Shown here one piece after another: positions 34,938-43,680 of a stretch of 64,000 nucleotides of DNA. The position numbers and the translations under genes are program-made. The notes under the pieces are model-generated. The model saw only the letters and a list, made by a program, of their open reading frames with translations, ran no database searches and was not told the origin of the DNA. The first letter of the stretch is position 1, and every line of letters begins with the position of its first letter. Origin of the DNA: Citrobacter rodentium NBRC 105723 = DSM 16636 (GTDB lineage: Bacteria > Pseudomonadota > Gammaproteobacteria > Enterobacterales > Enterobacteriaceae); assembly GCF_021278985.1 (NCBI RefSeq), contig NZ_CP082833.1:124001-188000 (forward strand), in the 5' to 3' direction.

Positions 34938-36114
34938 ATACATCCTTTACCCGTCCGGTCATTACCAGCGCCACCAGCGAGATCGCCGCAATCACCCAGT
35001 AAACGGCAAAATGCCCGTAGCTCTGCGCAACCGCCCCCTGAATCACGCCAGCGAGAATCACGCCGGTCGAAATACTGTTGGTGAACAGCGTGGTCGCCGA
35101 TCCCGCCCTGCCCGGCATCAGATCCTGAAACCAGAGCATCCCGATCCCGGCGATAATCCCGATGAACACCGCATTGAACAGTTGCAGGATCAGCAGCGCG
35201 GAATGGCTGTGAAAGAAAATCAGCCCAGCATAGAACAGTACGCCCGCGGCCACCGCGGCAACCATCATTCGCCGCTTGCCGAAGCGTTTGACATAAAATC
35301 CCGCCACAATCATCGTCGGGATCTCCAGCCCTGCCGCGGTGCCCATCAGGATCCCGGCAAGCTTATCCGGCAGCCCCAGCTCAGCGCTAATCCACAGCGG
35401 CATATCAATGATGTACATGGTATTGCAGGTCCACATCAGCGTGGAGGCGATAAACAGCATCCGGACGTTTTTATCCTGCCAGCCGCTGACACGGGTGACC
35501 GGCACGTCGGCCGGTTGTTCGACCCGCGCCACCGACGGCAGGGTAAAAGCGATCAAAAGTAAGCTCAGGACAAAAATCACGGCGGCGATAGAAAACATCA
35601 CCGTGAAGCCGTAATTCAGCGCCAGCATAAACGCCAGCGGCGGGCCGATCACCCAGGCCAGCGACAGCTGCGCGCGCATTACCGAGCTGAACATGACCAC
35701 TTCACGCGCCGAGCTGTCGGCATACTCCCTCGCCAGCGCAAACAGCTGCGGCATCGCGGTGTTCGCCAGCGACGCCAGCAGTACGCCGCAGGTAATCAGC
35801 GTCAGGTAGTGACGGTTAAACGCGAACAGCAAGGCGTTGCCGATGGCCATCAGGCAGCAGAACATAATCAGCTTACGCCGGTCGCCCTGACTGTCGGAGC
35901 GTTTTGCCAGCGCGAGGCTCACGCCGATCCCGGCGATGGCGTTAACGGTATAAAACAGCCCGACCCAGAACGGCTGCGCCCCCACTTCACGGCTAAGAAA
36001 CAGGCTGAGCGTCGGCGCCTGCAGCGCGCCCGCGATACCCATCATAAATGCGACCAGCATAAATGCCGCGTAAACACCGTTGAGACGTCGTCCCATCGTC
36101 ATGATCCAGAGCAT
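34936..36114 (-). CDS. setA: Sugar efflux transporter SetA (MFS)
   Basis: SetA exports glucose, lactose and analogues and helps relieve glucose-phosphate stress. From the ATG at 36114 (MLWIMTMGRRLNGVYAAFML) it has 392 residues as in E. coli, with about 12 hydrophobic segments of the major facilitator type. It follows sgrS on the same strand, consistent with the known sgrS-setA cotranscription. A start at 36201 lies within sgrS and was rejected. Confidence 0.95.
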   Translation of the reverse strand: MLWIMTMGRRLNGVYAAFMLVAFMMGIAGALQAPTLSLFLSREVGAQPFWVGLFYTVNAIAGIGVSLALAKRSDSQGDRRKLIMFCCLMAIGNALLFAFNRHYLTLITCGVLLASLANTAMPQLFALAREYADSSAREVVMFSSVMRAQLSLAWVIGPPLAFMLALNYGFTVMFSIAAVIFVLSLLLIAFTLPSVARVEQPADVPVTRVSGWQDKNVRMLFIASTLMWTCNTMYIIDMPLWISAELGLPDKLAGILMGTAAGLEIPTMIVAGFYVKRFGKRRMMVAAVAAGVLFYAGLIFFHSHSALLILQLFNAVFIGIIAGIGMLWFQDLMPGRAGSATTLFTNSISTGVILAGVIQGAVAQSYGHFAVYWVIAAISLVALVMTGRVKDV

Positions 36115-36141
36115 AAGAAATCCCTTGCGCGCAGCCAATAC

Positions 36142-36170
36142 GAAAAAAGCCAGCAGATAATACCTGCTGG
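36142..36170 (-). terminator. SgrS terminator
   Basis: Minus-strand CCAGCAG-gtatta-TCTGCTGG followed by CTTTTTTCG. The Hfq-type U-tract ends about 30 bp before the setA ATG, so setA requires read-through or another promoter. Confidence 0.88.
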
Positions 36171-36194
36171 CGCGGTGAATCGAGGCTATAGCCT

Positions 36195-36216
36195 GCACCA
36201 ATACTCAGTCACACAT
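36195..36216 (-). promoter_or_regulatory. SgrS base-pairing (seed) region
   Basis: The minus strand reads atgtgtgactgagtattggtgc. This is the conserved segment that pairs with the ptsG ribosome-binding region in E. coli SgrS. Its conservation argues that the RNA is functional here. Confidence 0.88.
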
Positions 36217-36235
36217 GATGTCTGCCTATCCGGAG

Positions 36236-36358
36236 TCAGGTTTTCACCTCCCACTGCATCAGTTCTTCCAGTATTTTTAAGCGCTGCGGCGCGCTCAGGC
36301 AAGCCAACCAGGACAATCTTTCTGTCGCGGTAAAATATTTCAGATAGAACTGGCGCAT
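36236..36358 (-). CDS. sgrT: SgrT, small inhibitor of glucose uptake
   Basis: A 40-codon frame inside SgrS starts MRQFYLKYFTATERLSWLAC and ends LMQWEVKT; E. coli SgrT has 43 residues and the same start and core (MRQFY..YFTAT...PQRL..LE.LMQW). SgrT binds the glucose permease EIICB(Glc) (PtsG) and reduces transport activity, independent of SgrS pairing. A ribosome site AAGGGG precedes the ATG. The C-terminal tail is shorter than in E. coli. Confidence 0.9.
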   Translation of the reverse strand: MRQFYLKYFTATERLSWLACLSAPQRLKILEELMQWEVKT

Positions 36359-36451
36359 TGATCACCCCTTCATTGTGCTTCATCGGAAGTTATTATTGGC
36401 CTAATATAGGGATAATAAAATGGCTGAGTTTTCCGCAGGAGTTCCCCTTTT

Positions 36452-38107
36452 ATGTCCTCAGGCCGCTTGCAACAACAGTTCATCCGTTTATGGCAGTGCT
36501 GCGACGGTAAAACACAGGACACGACCCTGAATGAGCTGGCGGAATTGCTGAACTGCTCCCGTCGCCATATGCGCACGCTGCTCAATACCATGCAGGCGCG
36601 CGGCTGGCTGACGTGGGAAGCGGAGGTCGGGCGCGGCAAGCGATCGCGCCTGACCTTCCTGTATACCGGGCTGGCGCTCCAGCAGCAGCGTGCGGAAGAT
36701 CTGCTGGAACAGGATCGGATCGATCAGCTGGTACAGCTGGTGGGCGACAAGACGGCGGTACGCCAGATGCTGATTTCGCATCTTGGACGCAGCTTTCGCC
36801 AGGGCCGTCACATCCTGCGCGTCCTCTATTATCGTCCTCTGCAAAACCTGCTGCCGGGCACGGCGCTGCGGCGTTCGGAGACGCATATCGCCCGGCAAAT
36901 CTTCAGCGCCCTGACCCGCGTAAATGAGGAAAATGGGGAACTGGAAGCCGATATCGCCCATCACTGGCAGCAAATTTCCCCTTTGCACTGGCGCTTTTTT
37001 CTGCGTCCGGGGATTCACTTTCATCACGGGCGCGAGCTGGAGATGGAGGACGTTATCGCTTCGCTGAGGCGCATTAACGATCTGCCGCTCTATTCGCATA
37101 TCGCGCACATCGTCTCGCCGACGCCGTGGACGCTGGATATTCATCTCTCACAGCCCGACCGCTGGCTTCCGCTGCTGCTGGCGCAGGTTCCGGCGATGAT
37201 ACTGCCGCGCGAATGGGAAACGCTGAACAACTTCGCCAGCCAGCCGATCGGCACCGGCCCCTATGCGGTAATGCGTAATACGCGTAACCAGTTAAAAATC
37301 CATGCTTTTGAGGATTTTTTTGGCTATCGGGCTCTGATCGATGAAGTTAACGTCTGGGTGCTGCCGGATATCTGCGACGAGCGAACCGGCGCCCTGACGC
37401 TGAAAGGGCCGACTGACGATGAAAAGGCGATTGAGAGTCGACTGGAAGAAGGCTGTTACTATCTGCTGTTCGACGCCCGTACCCATCGCGGCGCAAATCA
37501 GGCGGTCAGAGAGTGGGTCAGCCGCATTCTGTCGCCGAGTAATCTACTCTACTATGCTAACGAGCACTACCAGCGCCACTGGTTTCCCGCCTATGGCCTG
37601 TTGCCCCGCTGGCATCACGCCCGTCCGGGCCACGGCGAAAAGCCCGCCGGGCTGGAAACCCTCACCCTGACCTTCTACCGCGATCATATTGAGCACCAGA
37701 TTATCGCGCGGATCATGAGCAAATTGCTGGCGGAACATCAGGTGAAGCTGGACATTCAGGAGATCGACTACGATCGCTGGCACGCCGGAGATGTTGAAAG
37801 CGATATCTGGCTGAACAGCGCCAACTTCACCCTGCCGCTCGATTTCTCGCTGTTCGCCTACCTGTGCGAAGTTCCGCTGCTGCAACACTGTATTCCGCTG
37901 GACTGGCAGGCGGACGCCGCCCGCTGGCGTACCGGCGAGATGAATCTGGCGGCGTGGTGCCAGCAGCTACTCGCCAGTAAAGCGATCGTCCCGTTGATCC
38001 ACCACTGGCTGATCATTGAGGGACAGCGCAGTATGCGCGGGCTGCGCATGAATACCCTCGGCTGGTTCGACTTTAAATCGGCATGGTTTGCGCCGCCGGA
38101 CCCGTGA
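36452..38107 (+). CDS. sgrR: SgrR, transcriptional activator of sgrS
   Basis: SgrR activates sgrS under glucose-phosphate stress and represses itself. It has 551 residues as in E. coli. The N-terminal winged helix (about 1-110, ELLNCSRRHMRTLLNTMQAR) is fused to a solute-binding-protein-like domain (SBP_bac_5 type, about 160-490) that probably senses a small molecule. It diverges from sgrS with about 67 bp between. Confidence 0.96.
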   Translation: MSSGRLQQQFIRLWQCCDGKTQDTTLNELAELLNCSRRHMRTLLNTMQARGWLTWEAEVGRGKRSRLTFLYTGLALQQQRAEDLLEQDRIDQLVQLVGDKTAVRQMLISHLGRSFRQGRHILRVLYYRPLQNLLPGTALRRSETHIARQIFSALTRVNEENGELEADIAHHWQQISPLHWRFFLRPGIHFHHGRELEMEDVIASLRRINDLPLYSHIAHIVSPTPWTLDIHLSQPDRWLPLLLAQVPAMILPREWETLNNFASQPIGTGPYAVMRNTRNQLKIHAFEDFFGYRALIDEVNVWVLPDICDERTGALTLKGPTDDEKAIESRLEEGCYYLLFDARTHRGANQAVREWVSRILSPSNLLYYANEHYQRHWFPAYGLLPRWHHARPGHGEKPAGLETLTLTFYRDHIEHQIIARIMSKLLAEHQVKLDIQEIDYDRWHAGDVESDIWLNSANFTLPLDFSLFAYLCEVPLLQHCIPLDWQADAARWRTGEMNLAAWCQQLLASKAIVPLIHHWLIIEGQRSMRGLRMNTLGWFDFKSAWFAPPDP

Positions 38108-38136
38108 TTGCTGCTTAGCAACAAAATCATTACACT
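38108..38136 (+). promoter_or_regulatory. Putative thiBPQ promoter
   Basis: TTGCTG (38108-38113) directly after the sgrR stop and TACACT (38131-38136) with a 17-bp spacer. It would start transcription just before the TPP riboswitch. Confidence 0.55.
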
Positions 38137-38143
38137 AACGCCG

Positions 38144-38249
38144 TCCTCAACGGGGTGCTAATAAACATGTCTTTCTCCTTTGCAGAAAGGTATGGGCTGA
38201 GAACATACCCGTCGAACCTGATCCGGATAACGCCGGCGAAGGGATTTGA
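38144..38249 (+). promoter_or_regulatory. sroA: TPP (THI-box) riboswitch, SroA leader
   Basis: The conserved TPP aptamer elements occur in order: acggggtgct (38150-38159), ggctgagaacatacccg (38195-38211), cctgatccggataacgccgg (38217-38236) and cgaaggga. It sits between sgrR and thiB. In E. coli this leader accumulates as the small RNA SroA and shuts off thiBPQ when thiamine pyrophosphate is high. A hairpin ttgaga/ttctcaa follows at 38246-38262 and may belong to the expression platform. Confidence 0.93.
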
Positions 38250-38293
38250 GACCGCTTCTCAAGTCCTTTGCCACCCACATTATGAGGTGCAAA

Positions 38294-39277
38294 GTGTTAA
38301 AAAAATGCCTTTCCCTGCTGCTCCTGTGCGCAGTGCCCGTTTTCGCCAAACCCGTGCTCACCGTTTACACCTACGACTCCTTCGCCGCCGACTGGGGCCC
38401 CGGCCCGGCGGTCAAAAAAGCGTTCGAGGCTGACTGCGATTGCGAACTGAAATACGTGGCGCTGGAAGATGGCGTTTCACTGCTCAACCGTCTGCGGATG
38501 GAAGGGAAAAACAGCAAAGCTGACGTGGTGCTGGGGCTGGACAACAATCTGCTGGAGGCCGCGACGCAGACCGGGCTGTTTGCCAAAACGCCTATCCACA
38601 CCGACGCCGTAAACGTCCCCTTCAACTGGAATAACGATACTTTTATCCCCTACGACTACGGCTGGTTCGCCTTCGTCTATGATAAAACGAAGCTGAAAAA
38701 TCCGCCCAGCAGCCTTAAAGAGCTGGTAGAAAGCCCGCAAAAGTGGCGCGTTATCTATGAGGATCCGCGCACCAGTACGCCGGGCCTGGGGCTGATGCTG
38801 TGGATGAAAAAGGTGTATGGCGATAAAGCACCTGAAGCCTGGCAAAAACTGGCGGCGAAAACGGTGACCGTTACGAAAGGCTGGAGCGAAGCCTATGGCC
38901 TGTTCCTGAAAGGGGAAGGCGATCTGGTGCTGAGCTATACCACCTCTCCGGCGTATCACCTCATCGAAGAGAAAAAAGAGCAGTACGCGGCGGCGAATTT
39001 CAGCGAAGGGCACTATGTGCAGGTGGAAGTGGCGGCGCGCACCGTAGCCAGCAAGCAGCCTGAACTGGCGAGCAGATTCCTGCGCTTTATTCTCAAGCCC
39101 GCGTTCCAGAAGACGATTCCGACCGGCAACTGGATGTATCCGGTCACCGCTACCCCGTTGCCCGCCGGTTTCGAACAGTTGACCAAACCCACCACCACGC
39201 TGCAATTTACGTCGGCGGAAGTCGCGGCCCAGCGTCAGGCCTGGATTAGCGAATGGCAACGCGCCGTCAGCCGTTAA
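38294..39277 (+). CDS. thiB: Thiamine/TPP-binding periplasmic protein
   Basis: ThiB (TbpA) captures thiamine and its phosphates in the periplasm for the ThiPQ transporter. Starting at the GTG at 38294 (as in E. coli) it has 327 residues, with a signal peptide ending VFA (cleavage after residue 18) and mature start KPVLTVYTYDSF. The start is supported by the GAGGTG ribosome site and the exact family length; upstream in-frame ATGs would overlap the riboswitch. Its end overlaps thiP by 25 bases. Confidence 0.96.
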   Translation: MLKKCLSLLLLCAVPVFAKPVLTVYTYDSFAADWGPGPAVKKAFEADCDCELKYVALEDGVSLLNRLRMEGKNSKADVVLGLDNNLLEAATQTGLFAKTPIHTDAVNVPFNWNNDTFIPYDYGWFAFVYDKTKLKNPPSSLKELVESPQKWRVIYEDPRTSTPGLGLMLWMKKVYGDKAPEAWQKLAAKTVTVTKGWSEAYGLFLKGEGDLVLSYTTSPAYHLIEEKKEQYAAANFSEGHYVQVEVAARTVASKQPELASRFLRFILKPAFQKTIPTGNWMYPVTATPLPAGFEQLTKPTTTLQFTSAEVAAQRQAWISEWQRAVSR

Positions 39278-40863
39278 TTCCCGGCTGGCTGCTTCCCGGA
39301 CTCACCGCCGCCGCGCTGATGACAGCGGTGGCGCTGGCGGCGTTTCTGGCGCTGTGGCTCAACGCGCCGCAGGGGGAATGGCGGTCGCTCTGGCAGGACG
39401 ACTACCTGTGGCACGTGGTGCGCTTCTCCTTCTGGCAGGCGTTTTTATCCGCCCTGCTGTCGGTCGTACCGGCGATTTTCCTCGCCCGCGCCCTCTACCG
39501 CCGCCGCTTTCCTGGTCGCCTGGCGCTGCTGCGCCTGTGCGCCATGACTCTGATCCTGCCGGTGCTGGTGGCGGTGTTTGGCATTCTCAGCGTTTATGGT
39601 CGTCAGGGCTGGCTGGCTTCGCTCTGGCAGGCTTTTGGCCTGGAATGGACCTTCTCTCCTTATGGTTTACAGGGCATCCTGCTGGCCCACGTCTTTTTTA
39701 ATCTGCCGATGGCCACGCGTCTGCTGTTACAGTCGCTGGAAAACATCCCCGGCGAACAGCGCCAGCTTGCTGCACAGCTTGGGATCCGCGGCTGGCATTT
39801 TTTCCGCTTTGTCGAATGGCCGTGGCTGCGCCGCCAGATCCCGCCGGTCGCCGCGCTGATTTTTATGCTCTGTTTCGCCAGCTTTGCGACCGTGCTGTCG
39901 CTGGGCGGCGGACCGCAGGCGACCACCATTGAGCTGGCGATTTATCAGGCGCTGAGCTACGACTACGATCCGGCGCGCGCGGCGATGCTGGCGCTGATCC
40001 AGATGATCTGCTGCCTGGCGCTGGTGCTGCTGAGCCAGCGTTTAAGTAAAGCCATTGCCCCCGGCGCCACGCTGATTCAGGGCTGGCGCGACCCGGACGA
40101 TCGTCCGCACAGTCGCATCACCGACGCGCTGCTTATCGTCTTCGCGTTACTGCTGTTGCTGCCGCCGCTACTGGCGGTGATCGCGGACGGTCTCAACCGT
40201 CATCTGCCGGAGGTTCTCGCCCAGCCGATACTGTGGCAGGCAATATGGACTTCGCTGCGTATTGCGCTGGCCGCGGGTCTGCTATGCGTGGCGCTGACCA
40301 TGATGCTGCTGTGGAGCAGCCGCGAACTGCGCGCCCGCCAGCGTCTGCTGGCAGGACAAACGCTGGAGCTGAGCGGGATGCTGATCCTCGCGATGCCGGG
40401 CATCGTGCTGGCGACCGGCTTCTTTTTGCTGCTTAATAACAGCACTGGCCTGCCGGAATCGGCTGACGGCATTGTGCTCTTCACCAATGCGCTGATGGCT
40501 ATCCCCTACGCCCTGAAGGTGCTGGAAAATCCGATGCGCGACATTACCTCCCGCTATTCCATGCTCTGCCAGTCGCTGGGAATTGAAGGCTGGCAGCGGC
40601 TGAAGGTGGTGGAGCTGCGGGCGCTAAAACGCCCGCTGGCGCAGGCGCTGGCCTTTGCCTGCGTCCTGTCCATTGGCGACTTCGGCGTGGTGGCGCTGTT
40701 CGGTAATGACAATTTCCGTACCTTGCCGTTTTATCTGTATCAACAAATCGGCTCCTACCGCAGCCAGGACGGCGCGGTAACCGCGCTGTTGCTGCTGTTG
40801 CTCTGTTTCCTGCTGTTTACCGTTATCGAGAAATTACCGGGGCGAAATGTTAAAACTGACTGA
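39253..40863 (+). CDS. thiP: Thiamine ABC transporter permease
   Basis: ThiP is the inner-membrane permease of the ThiBPQ importer. It has 536 residues as in E. coli and is an internally duplicated permease with about 12 membrane segments. Two EAA-like loops contact the ATPase (LGIRGWHFFRFVEWPWLRRQ near 178 and LGIEGWQRLKVVELRALKRP near 440). Start and stop overlap thiB and thiQ, so the three genes form one translational unit. Confidence 0.97.
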   Translation: MATRRQPLIPGWLLPGLTAAALMTAVALAAFLALWLNAPQGEWRSLWQDDYLWHVVRFSFWQAFLSALLSVVPAIFLARALYRRRFPGRLALLRLCAMTLILPVLVAVFGILSVYGRQGWLASLWQAFGLEWTFSPYGLQGILLAHVFFNLPMATRLLLQSLENIPGEQRQLAAQLGIRGWHFFRFVEWPWLRRQIPPVAALIFMLCFASFATVLSLGGGPQATTIELAIYQALSYDYDPARAAMLALIQMICCLALVLLSQRLSKAIAPGATLIQGWRDPDDRPHSRITDALLIVFALLLLLPPLLAVIADGLNRHLPEVLAQPILWQAIWTSLRIALAAGLLCVALTMMLLWSSRELRARQRLLAGQTLELSGMLILAMPGIVLATGFFLLLNNSTGLPESADGIVLFTNALMAIPYALKVLENPMRDITSRYSMLCQSLGIEGWQRLKVVELRALKRPLAQALAFACVLSIGDFGVVALFGNDNFRTLPFYLYQQIGSYRSQDGAVTALLLLLLCFLLFTVIEKLPGRNVKTD

Positions 40864-41557
40864 TATCACCTGGCTTTACCATCATCTGCCGATGCGCTTT
40901 ACGCTGGCGGTGGAGCGCGGAGAACAGGTGGCGATCCTGGGACCGAGCGGCGCCGGAAAAAGCACTTTGCTGAATCTGATTGCCGGTTTTCTTACCCCTG
41001 CCCGCGGCACGCTGTTTATTGCAGGCGCGGATCATACCGCCACGCCCCCCTCCCGCCGCCCGGTGTCGATGCTGTTTCAGGAAAACAACCTGTTCAGCCA
41101 TCTGAACGTCGCGCAGAACATCGGTCTGGGACTGGACCCGGGGCTGAAACTGAGCGCCGCGCAGCGCGACAAGCGCCAGCGCATTGCGCAGCAGATGGGA
41201 ATCGACGGTCTGATGGATCGCCTGCCCGGCGAGCTTTCCGGCGGTCAGCGGCAGCGCGTCGCGCTGGCGCGCTGTCTGGTGCGCGAGCAGCCGGTGCTGC
41301 TGCTTGACGAGCCGTTTTCCGCCCTCGACCCGGCCCTGCGCCAGGAGATGCTGACGCTGGTCAGCGATATCTGCCGCAACCAGCAGTTAACGATGCTGAT
41401 GGTTTCACACAGCGTGGAAGATGCCGCCCGCATTGCGCGCCGTTCGGTGGTGGTGGCCGACGGGCGAATTGCCTGGCAGGGAGAAACGCAGGAGTTATTA
41501 AGCGGCAGAGCCAGCGCCTCAGCGCTGCTGGGAATAAAAGGTCATACGGTTCTGTGA
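40847..41557 (+). CDS. thiQ: Thiamine ABC transporter ATPase
   Basis: ThiQ powers thiamine import. It has 236 residues (E. coli 232; the extra residues are at the C-terminus, LGIKGHTVL). Walker A GPSGAGKS is at 32-39, the Q-loop is in MLFQENNLF, the ABC signature is LSGGQRQRVALAR, and Walker B is LLLDEPFSALD. It overlaps thiP by 17 bases and is followed by a repeat block. Confidence 0.97.
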   Translation: MLKLTDITWLYHHLPMRFTLAVERGEQVAILGPSGAGKSTLLNLIAGFLTPARGTLFIAGADHTATPPSRRPVSMLFQENNLFSHLNVAQNIGLGLDPGLKLSAAQRDKRQRIAQQMGIDGLMDRLPGELSGGQRQRVALARCLVREQPVLLLDEPFSALDPALRQEMLTLVSDICRNQQLTMLMVSHSVEDAARIARRSVVVADGRIAWQGETQELLSGRASASALLGIKGHTVL

Positions 41558-41567
41558 ATGGCTATCC

Positions 41568-41735
41568 TGCCGGGGGCGCTTCGCTTGCCCGTCCTGCACA
41601 AAGGGATATTTCCTGACGTAGGCCGGATAAGGCGTAGCCGCCATCCGGCGCATTGCCGGGGGCGCTTCGCTTGCCCGGCCTACGCAAAGGGATATTTCCC
41701 TATACAGGCCAGATAAGACGTAGCCGCCATCCGGC
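41568..41735. repeat. BIME: two direct copies of an 86-bp REP unit
   Basis: Units begin tgccgggggcgcttcgcttg at 41568 and 41654 (86-bp period). Each contains a REP in one orientation, the linker caaagggatatttcc, and a second REP in the other orientation ending ccatccggc. The copies differ at several positions, for example ccgtcc against ccggcc. They fill the gap between convergent thiQ and yabI. Confidence 0.85.
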
Positions 41736-41741
41736 AAAATA

Positions 41742-42509
41742 TCAGACGCCCACGACCTTCAGCAGAATATCAACGTACACTGGCATCAGCGGGTGACGAA
41801 TCAACAGCACCAGCGCAACAACTCCCAGCGCCAGCACGCCAGGCGCCAGCCAGAGCAGGCGGGCTTTCGGCAGATACTGACTAAGACGATCCGTTCCCGC
41901 TTTACCGCTGCGCCACAGACGCCAGCACAGCCAGCCGCCAAGCCAGAGCACTATCGCCGTCGCCAGCAGCAGCCATTTAAATTCACCGCTTTGCATACCG
42001 GGCGGAATATCAATCGCCGCACCGGCCAGAATCCCCGGCAGGAAATAAAACGGCGGCCACAGCAGGCAGCCGATAATATTTGGCGTAATGAACTTAGCGA
42101 CCGGCAGATCGAGCATTCCCGCCACCATCGGCACCAGCGGACGCGTCGGCCCGACAAACCGCCCGACCAGAATAGTGAACATACTGTGCTGATGCAGCGC
42201 ATGTTCAGTTTTATCCAGCAGCGCTTTATGCTTTTTCAGGAACGACCAGCGATGCAGCGGCTTTTTAAAGCGCCAGCCCAGCCAGAAGGAGATCCAGTCG
42301 CCCAGCAGACAACCGATAATCCCCGCCAGCCACGCGTGCCAGAAGTTGAGTTCCCCGCTGCCAATCAGCGCCCCCAGTCCGGCCATCAATACGGTGCCCG
42401 GTAAAATCAGACCGACCAGCGCCAGCGATTCCAGAAAAGCCACCAGCACCACAGCTATCAAAGCATACATGGCGGACTGCAGAATGAAGTGTTCCAGAAA
42501 TGCTTGCAT
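41742..42509 (-). CDS. yabI: DedA-family membrane protein YabI
   Basis: A 255-residue inner-membrane protein of the DedA/VTT family (E. coli 254) with several hydrophobic segments. Family motifs are visible: the glycine-rich ESLALVGLILPGTVLMAGLGAL near 27-48, GDWISFWLGWRF near 70, and the arginine motif GRFVGPTRPLVPMVAG near 116-131. DedA proteins are linked to membrane-potential homeostasis and undecaprenyl-phosphate or phospholipid flipping; the precise substrate of YabI is not established. It lies between thiQ and araC, as in E. coli. Confidence 0.93.
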   Translation of the reverse strand: MQAFLEHFILQSAMYALIAVVLVAFLESLALVGLILPGTVLMAGLGALIGSGELNFWHAWLAGIIGCLLGDWISFWLGWRFKKPLHRWSFLKKHKALLDKTEHALHQHSMFTILVGRFVGPTRPLVPMVAGMLDLPVAKFITPNIIGCLLWPPFYFLPGILAGAAIDIPPGMQSGEFKWLLLATAIVLWLGGWLCWRLWRSGKAGTDRLSQYLPKARLLWLAPGVLALGVVALVLLIRHPLMPVYVDILLKVVGV

Positions 42510-42594
42510 AGTTCGTCCGTCAGTTTTACGAAACAGGGATTCTGCTGACCCGACGCGGCTTCGTCAAGCTACCCGTCATCTGAATAGTTACAGC

Positions 42595-43473
42595 TTATGA
42601 CACCTTCACTGACACATCATTCACTTTTTCTTCACAGCCAGCGCGGAACTCGCTCGGGCTGGCCCCGGTACATTTTTTAAACACCCGCGAGAAATAGAGC
42701 TGGTCATCAAATCCCACGTTGCGCCCGACGGTGGCTATCGGCATACGGGTGGTGCTGAGCAGTAGTTTTGCCTGGCTGATGCGCTGATCCTCGCGCCAGC
42801 TTAAAACGCTGATCCCCAGCTGCTGGCGAAACAGGTGCGAGAGACGCGATGGCGACAGGCAGACGTGCTGGGCGACGCTGGCAATATCAAAATGGCTGTC
42901 CGCCAGATGGTCGCTAATGTACTGACAGGCGTCGCGCACGCGGCTGTCCATCGGCGGATGCAGCGACGCGTTAATCGCCTCCATCCGGCGCAGCAGAAGC
43001 TGCTCCAGCAGGTTGATCGCCAGCAGTTCGGAGTAACGCCCTTCCCCCTGACCGGCGCTGATGATCTGGCCGAAAAGCTCGTTAAAGTGCGGCTGGAGCG
43101 CCTCGTCAGGACGGAAAAAGCCGGTCTGGGCAAAGATGGACGGCCAGGCCAGCCACTCCTGCCAGTAGGCGCGCGGGCGGAAGTAAACCCACTGGTGATA
43201 CCACTGGCTGGCCTCCGGATGGCGGCCATAGTGGTGAATCTCCCCCGGCGGGAATAACAAAATGTCGCCCGGACGGCAGACAAACTGTCTGCCCTGGTTG
43301 TTGATCACCCCTTCGCCGCGGATAGTCAGGTTCAGAATATACCCCTTCATTCCCAGCGGACGATCGATAAAGAAATCGAGATACCCGTTCGCGTCGATAG
43401 GCGTTAAACCTGCCACCAGATGCGCATTAAACGAGTAGCCAGGCAGCAGGGGATCATTTTGCGGTTCAGCCAT
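42595..43473 (-). CDS. araC: Arabinose operon regulator AraC
   Basis: AraC activates araBAD when L-arabinose is bound and represses it by DNA looping when free. It has 292 residues as in E. coli. The N-terminal arm (residues 1-18) and cupin sugar-binding domain (about 20-165; RPGDILLFPPGEIHHYG) are followed by the two helix-turn-helix motifs of the AraC family (DIASVAQHVCLSPSRLSHLF and PIATVGRNVGFDDQLYFSRV). It diverges from araB across an intact control region. Confidence 0.98.
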   Translation of the reverse strand: MAEPQNDPLLPGYSFNAHLVAGLTPIDANGYLDFFIDRPLGMKGYILNLTIRGEGVINNQGRQFVCRPGDILLFPPGEIHHYGRHPEASQWYHQWVYFRPRAYWQEWLAWPSIFAQTGFFRPDEALQPHFNELFGQIISAGQGEGRYSELLAINLLEQLLLRRMEAINASLHPPMDSRVRDACQYISDHLADSHFDIASVAQHVCLSPSRLSHLFRQQLGISVLSWREDQRISQAKLLLSTTRMPIATVGRNVGFDDQLYFSRVFKKCTGASPSEFRAGCEEKVNDVSVKVS

Positions 43474-43501
43474 AAATTCATCACTCCTGACGTTCAGTGA
43501 G

Positions 43502-43518
43502 GAAACAAATTGTCCATA
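43502..43518. promoter_or_regulatory. araO2 operator (AraC half-site)
   Basis: gaaacaaattgtccata matches the AraC half-site pattern with TCCATA at its end and lies in the araC leader. Its start is exactly 211 bp from that of araI1 (43713), an integral number of helical turns and the geometry needed for the repression loop. Confidence 0.82.
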
Positions 43519-43638
43519 TTGTACAGGGGCGCGTTATCTGCGCCCTGACGCGCCGCCGCGATTTGCCTTGCGGACCATCAACCCCGCTTCCTGAAAGCAT
43601 TTTGTACAAAGACGCGCAGACAGGGCGACAAAAACGGG

Positions 43639-43676
43639 TAACAAAAGTGTCTATAACAACGGCAGAAATGTCCACA
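43639..43676. promoter_or_regulatory. araO1 operator (two AraC half-sites)
   Basis: Half-sites taacaaaagtgtctata (43639-43655) and cggcagaaatgtccaca (43660-43676) are offset by 21 bp, the same offset as araI1-araI2. In E. coli AraC binding here represses its own promoter. Confidence 0.8.
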
Positions 43677-43680
43677 TTGA

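Larger units (their letters stand above)
36142..36384 (-). ncRNA. sgrS: SgrS small regulatory RNA
   Basis: SgrS is made during glucose-phosphate stress and, with Hfq, pairs with ptsG and manXYZ mRNAs to block translation. The predicted 5' end gatgaagca (36384) and the pairing segment atgtgtgactgagtattggt (36216-36197) match E. coli almost exactly. It ends with a hairpin CCAGCAGgtattatCTGCTGG and a T-run (36170-36142), giving about 243 nt. It diverges from sgrR. The RNA also encodes SgrT. Confidence 0.93.

Noticed and set aside
36186..36383. 65-codon frame starting MKHNEGVINAPVLSEIFYRD
   Set aside because: It overlaps SgrS and SgrT in another frame. SgrT is the conserved product and this frame has no known homologue.
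38477..39259. 260-codon open frame on the minus strand
   Set aside because: Antisense to thiB; composition is that of a mirrored coding sequence.
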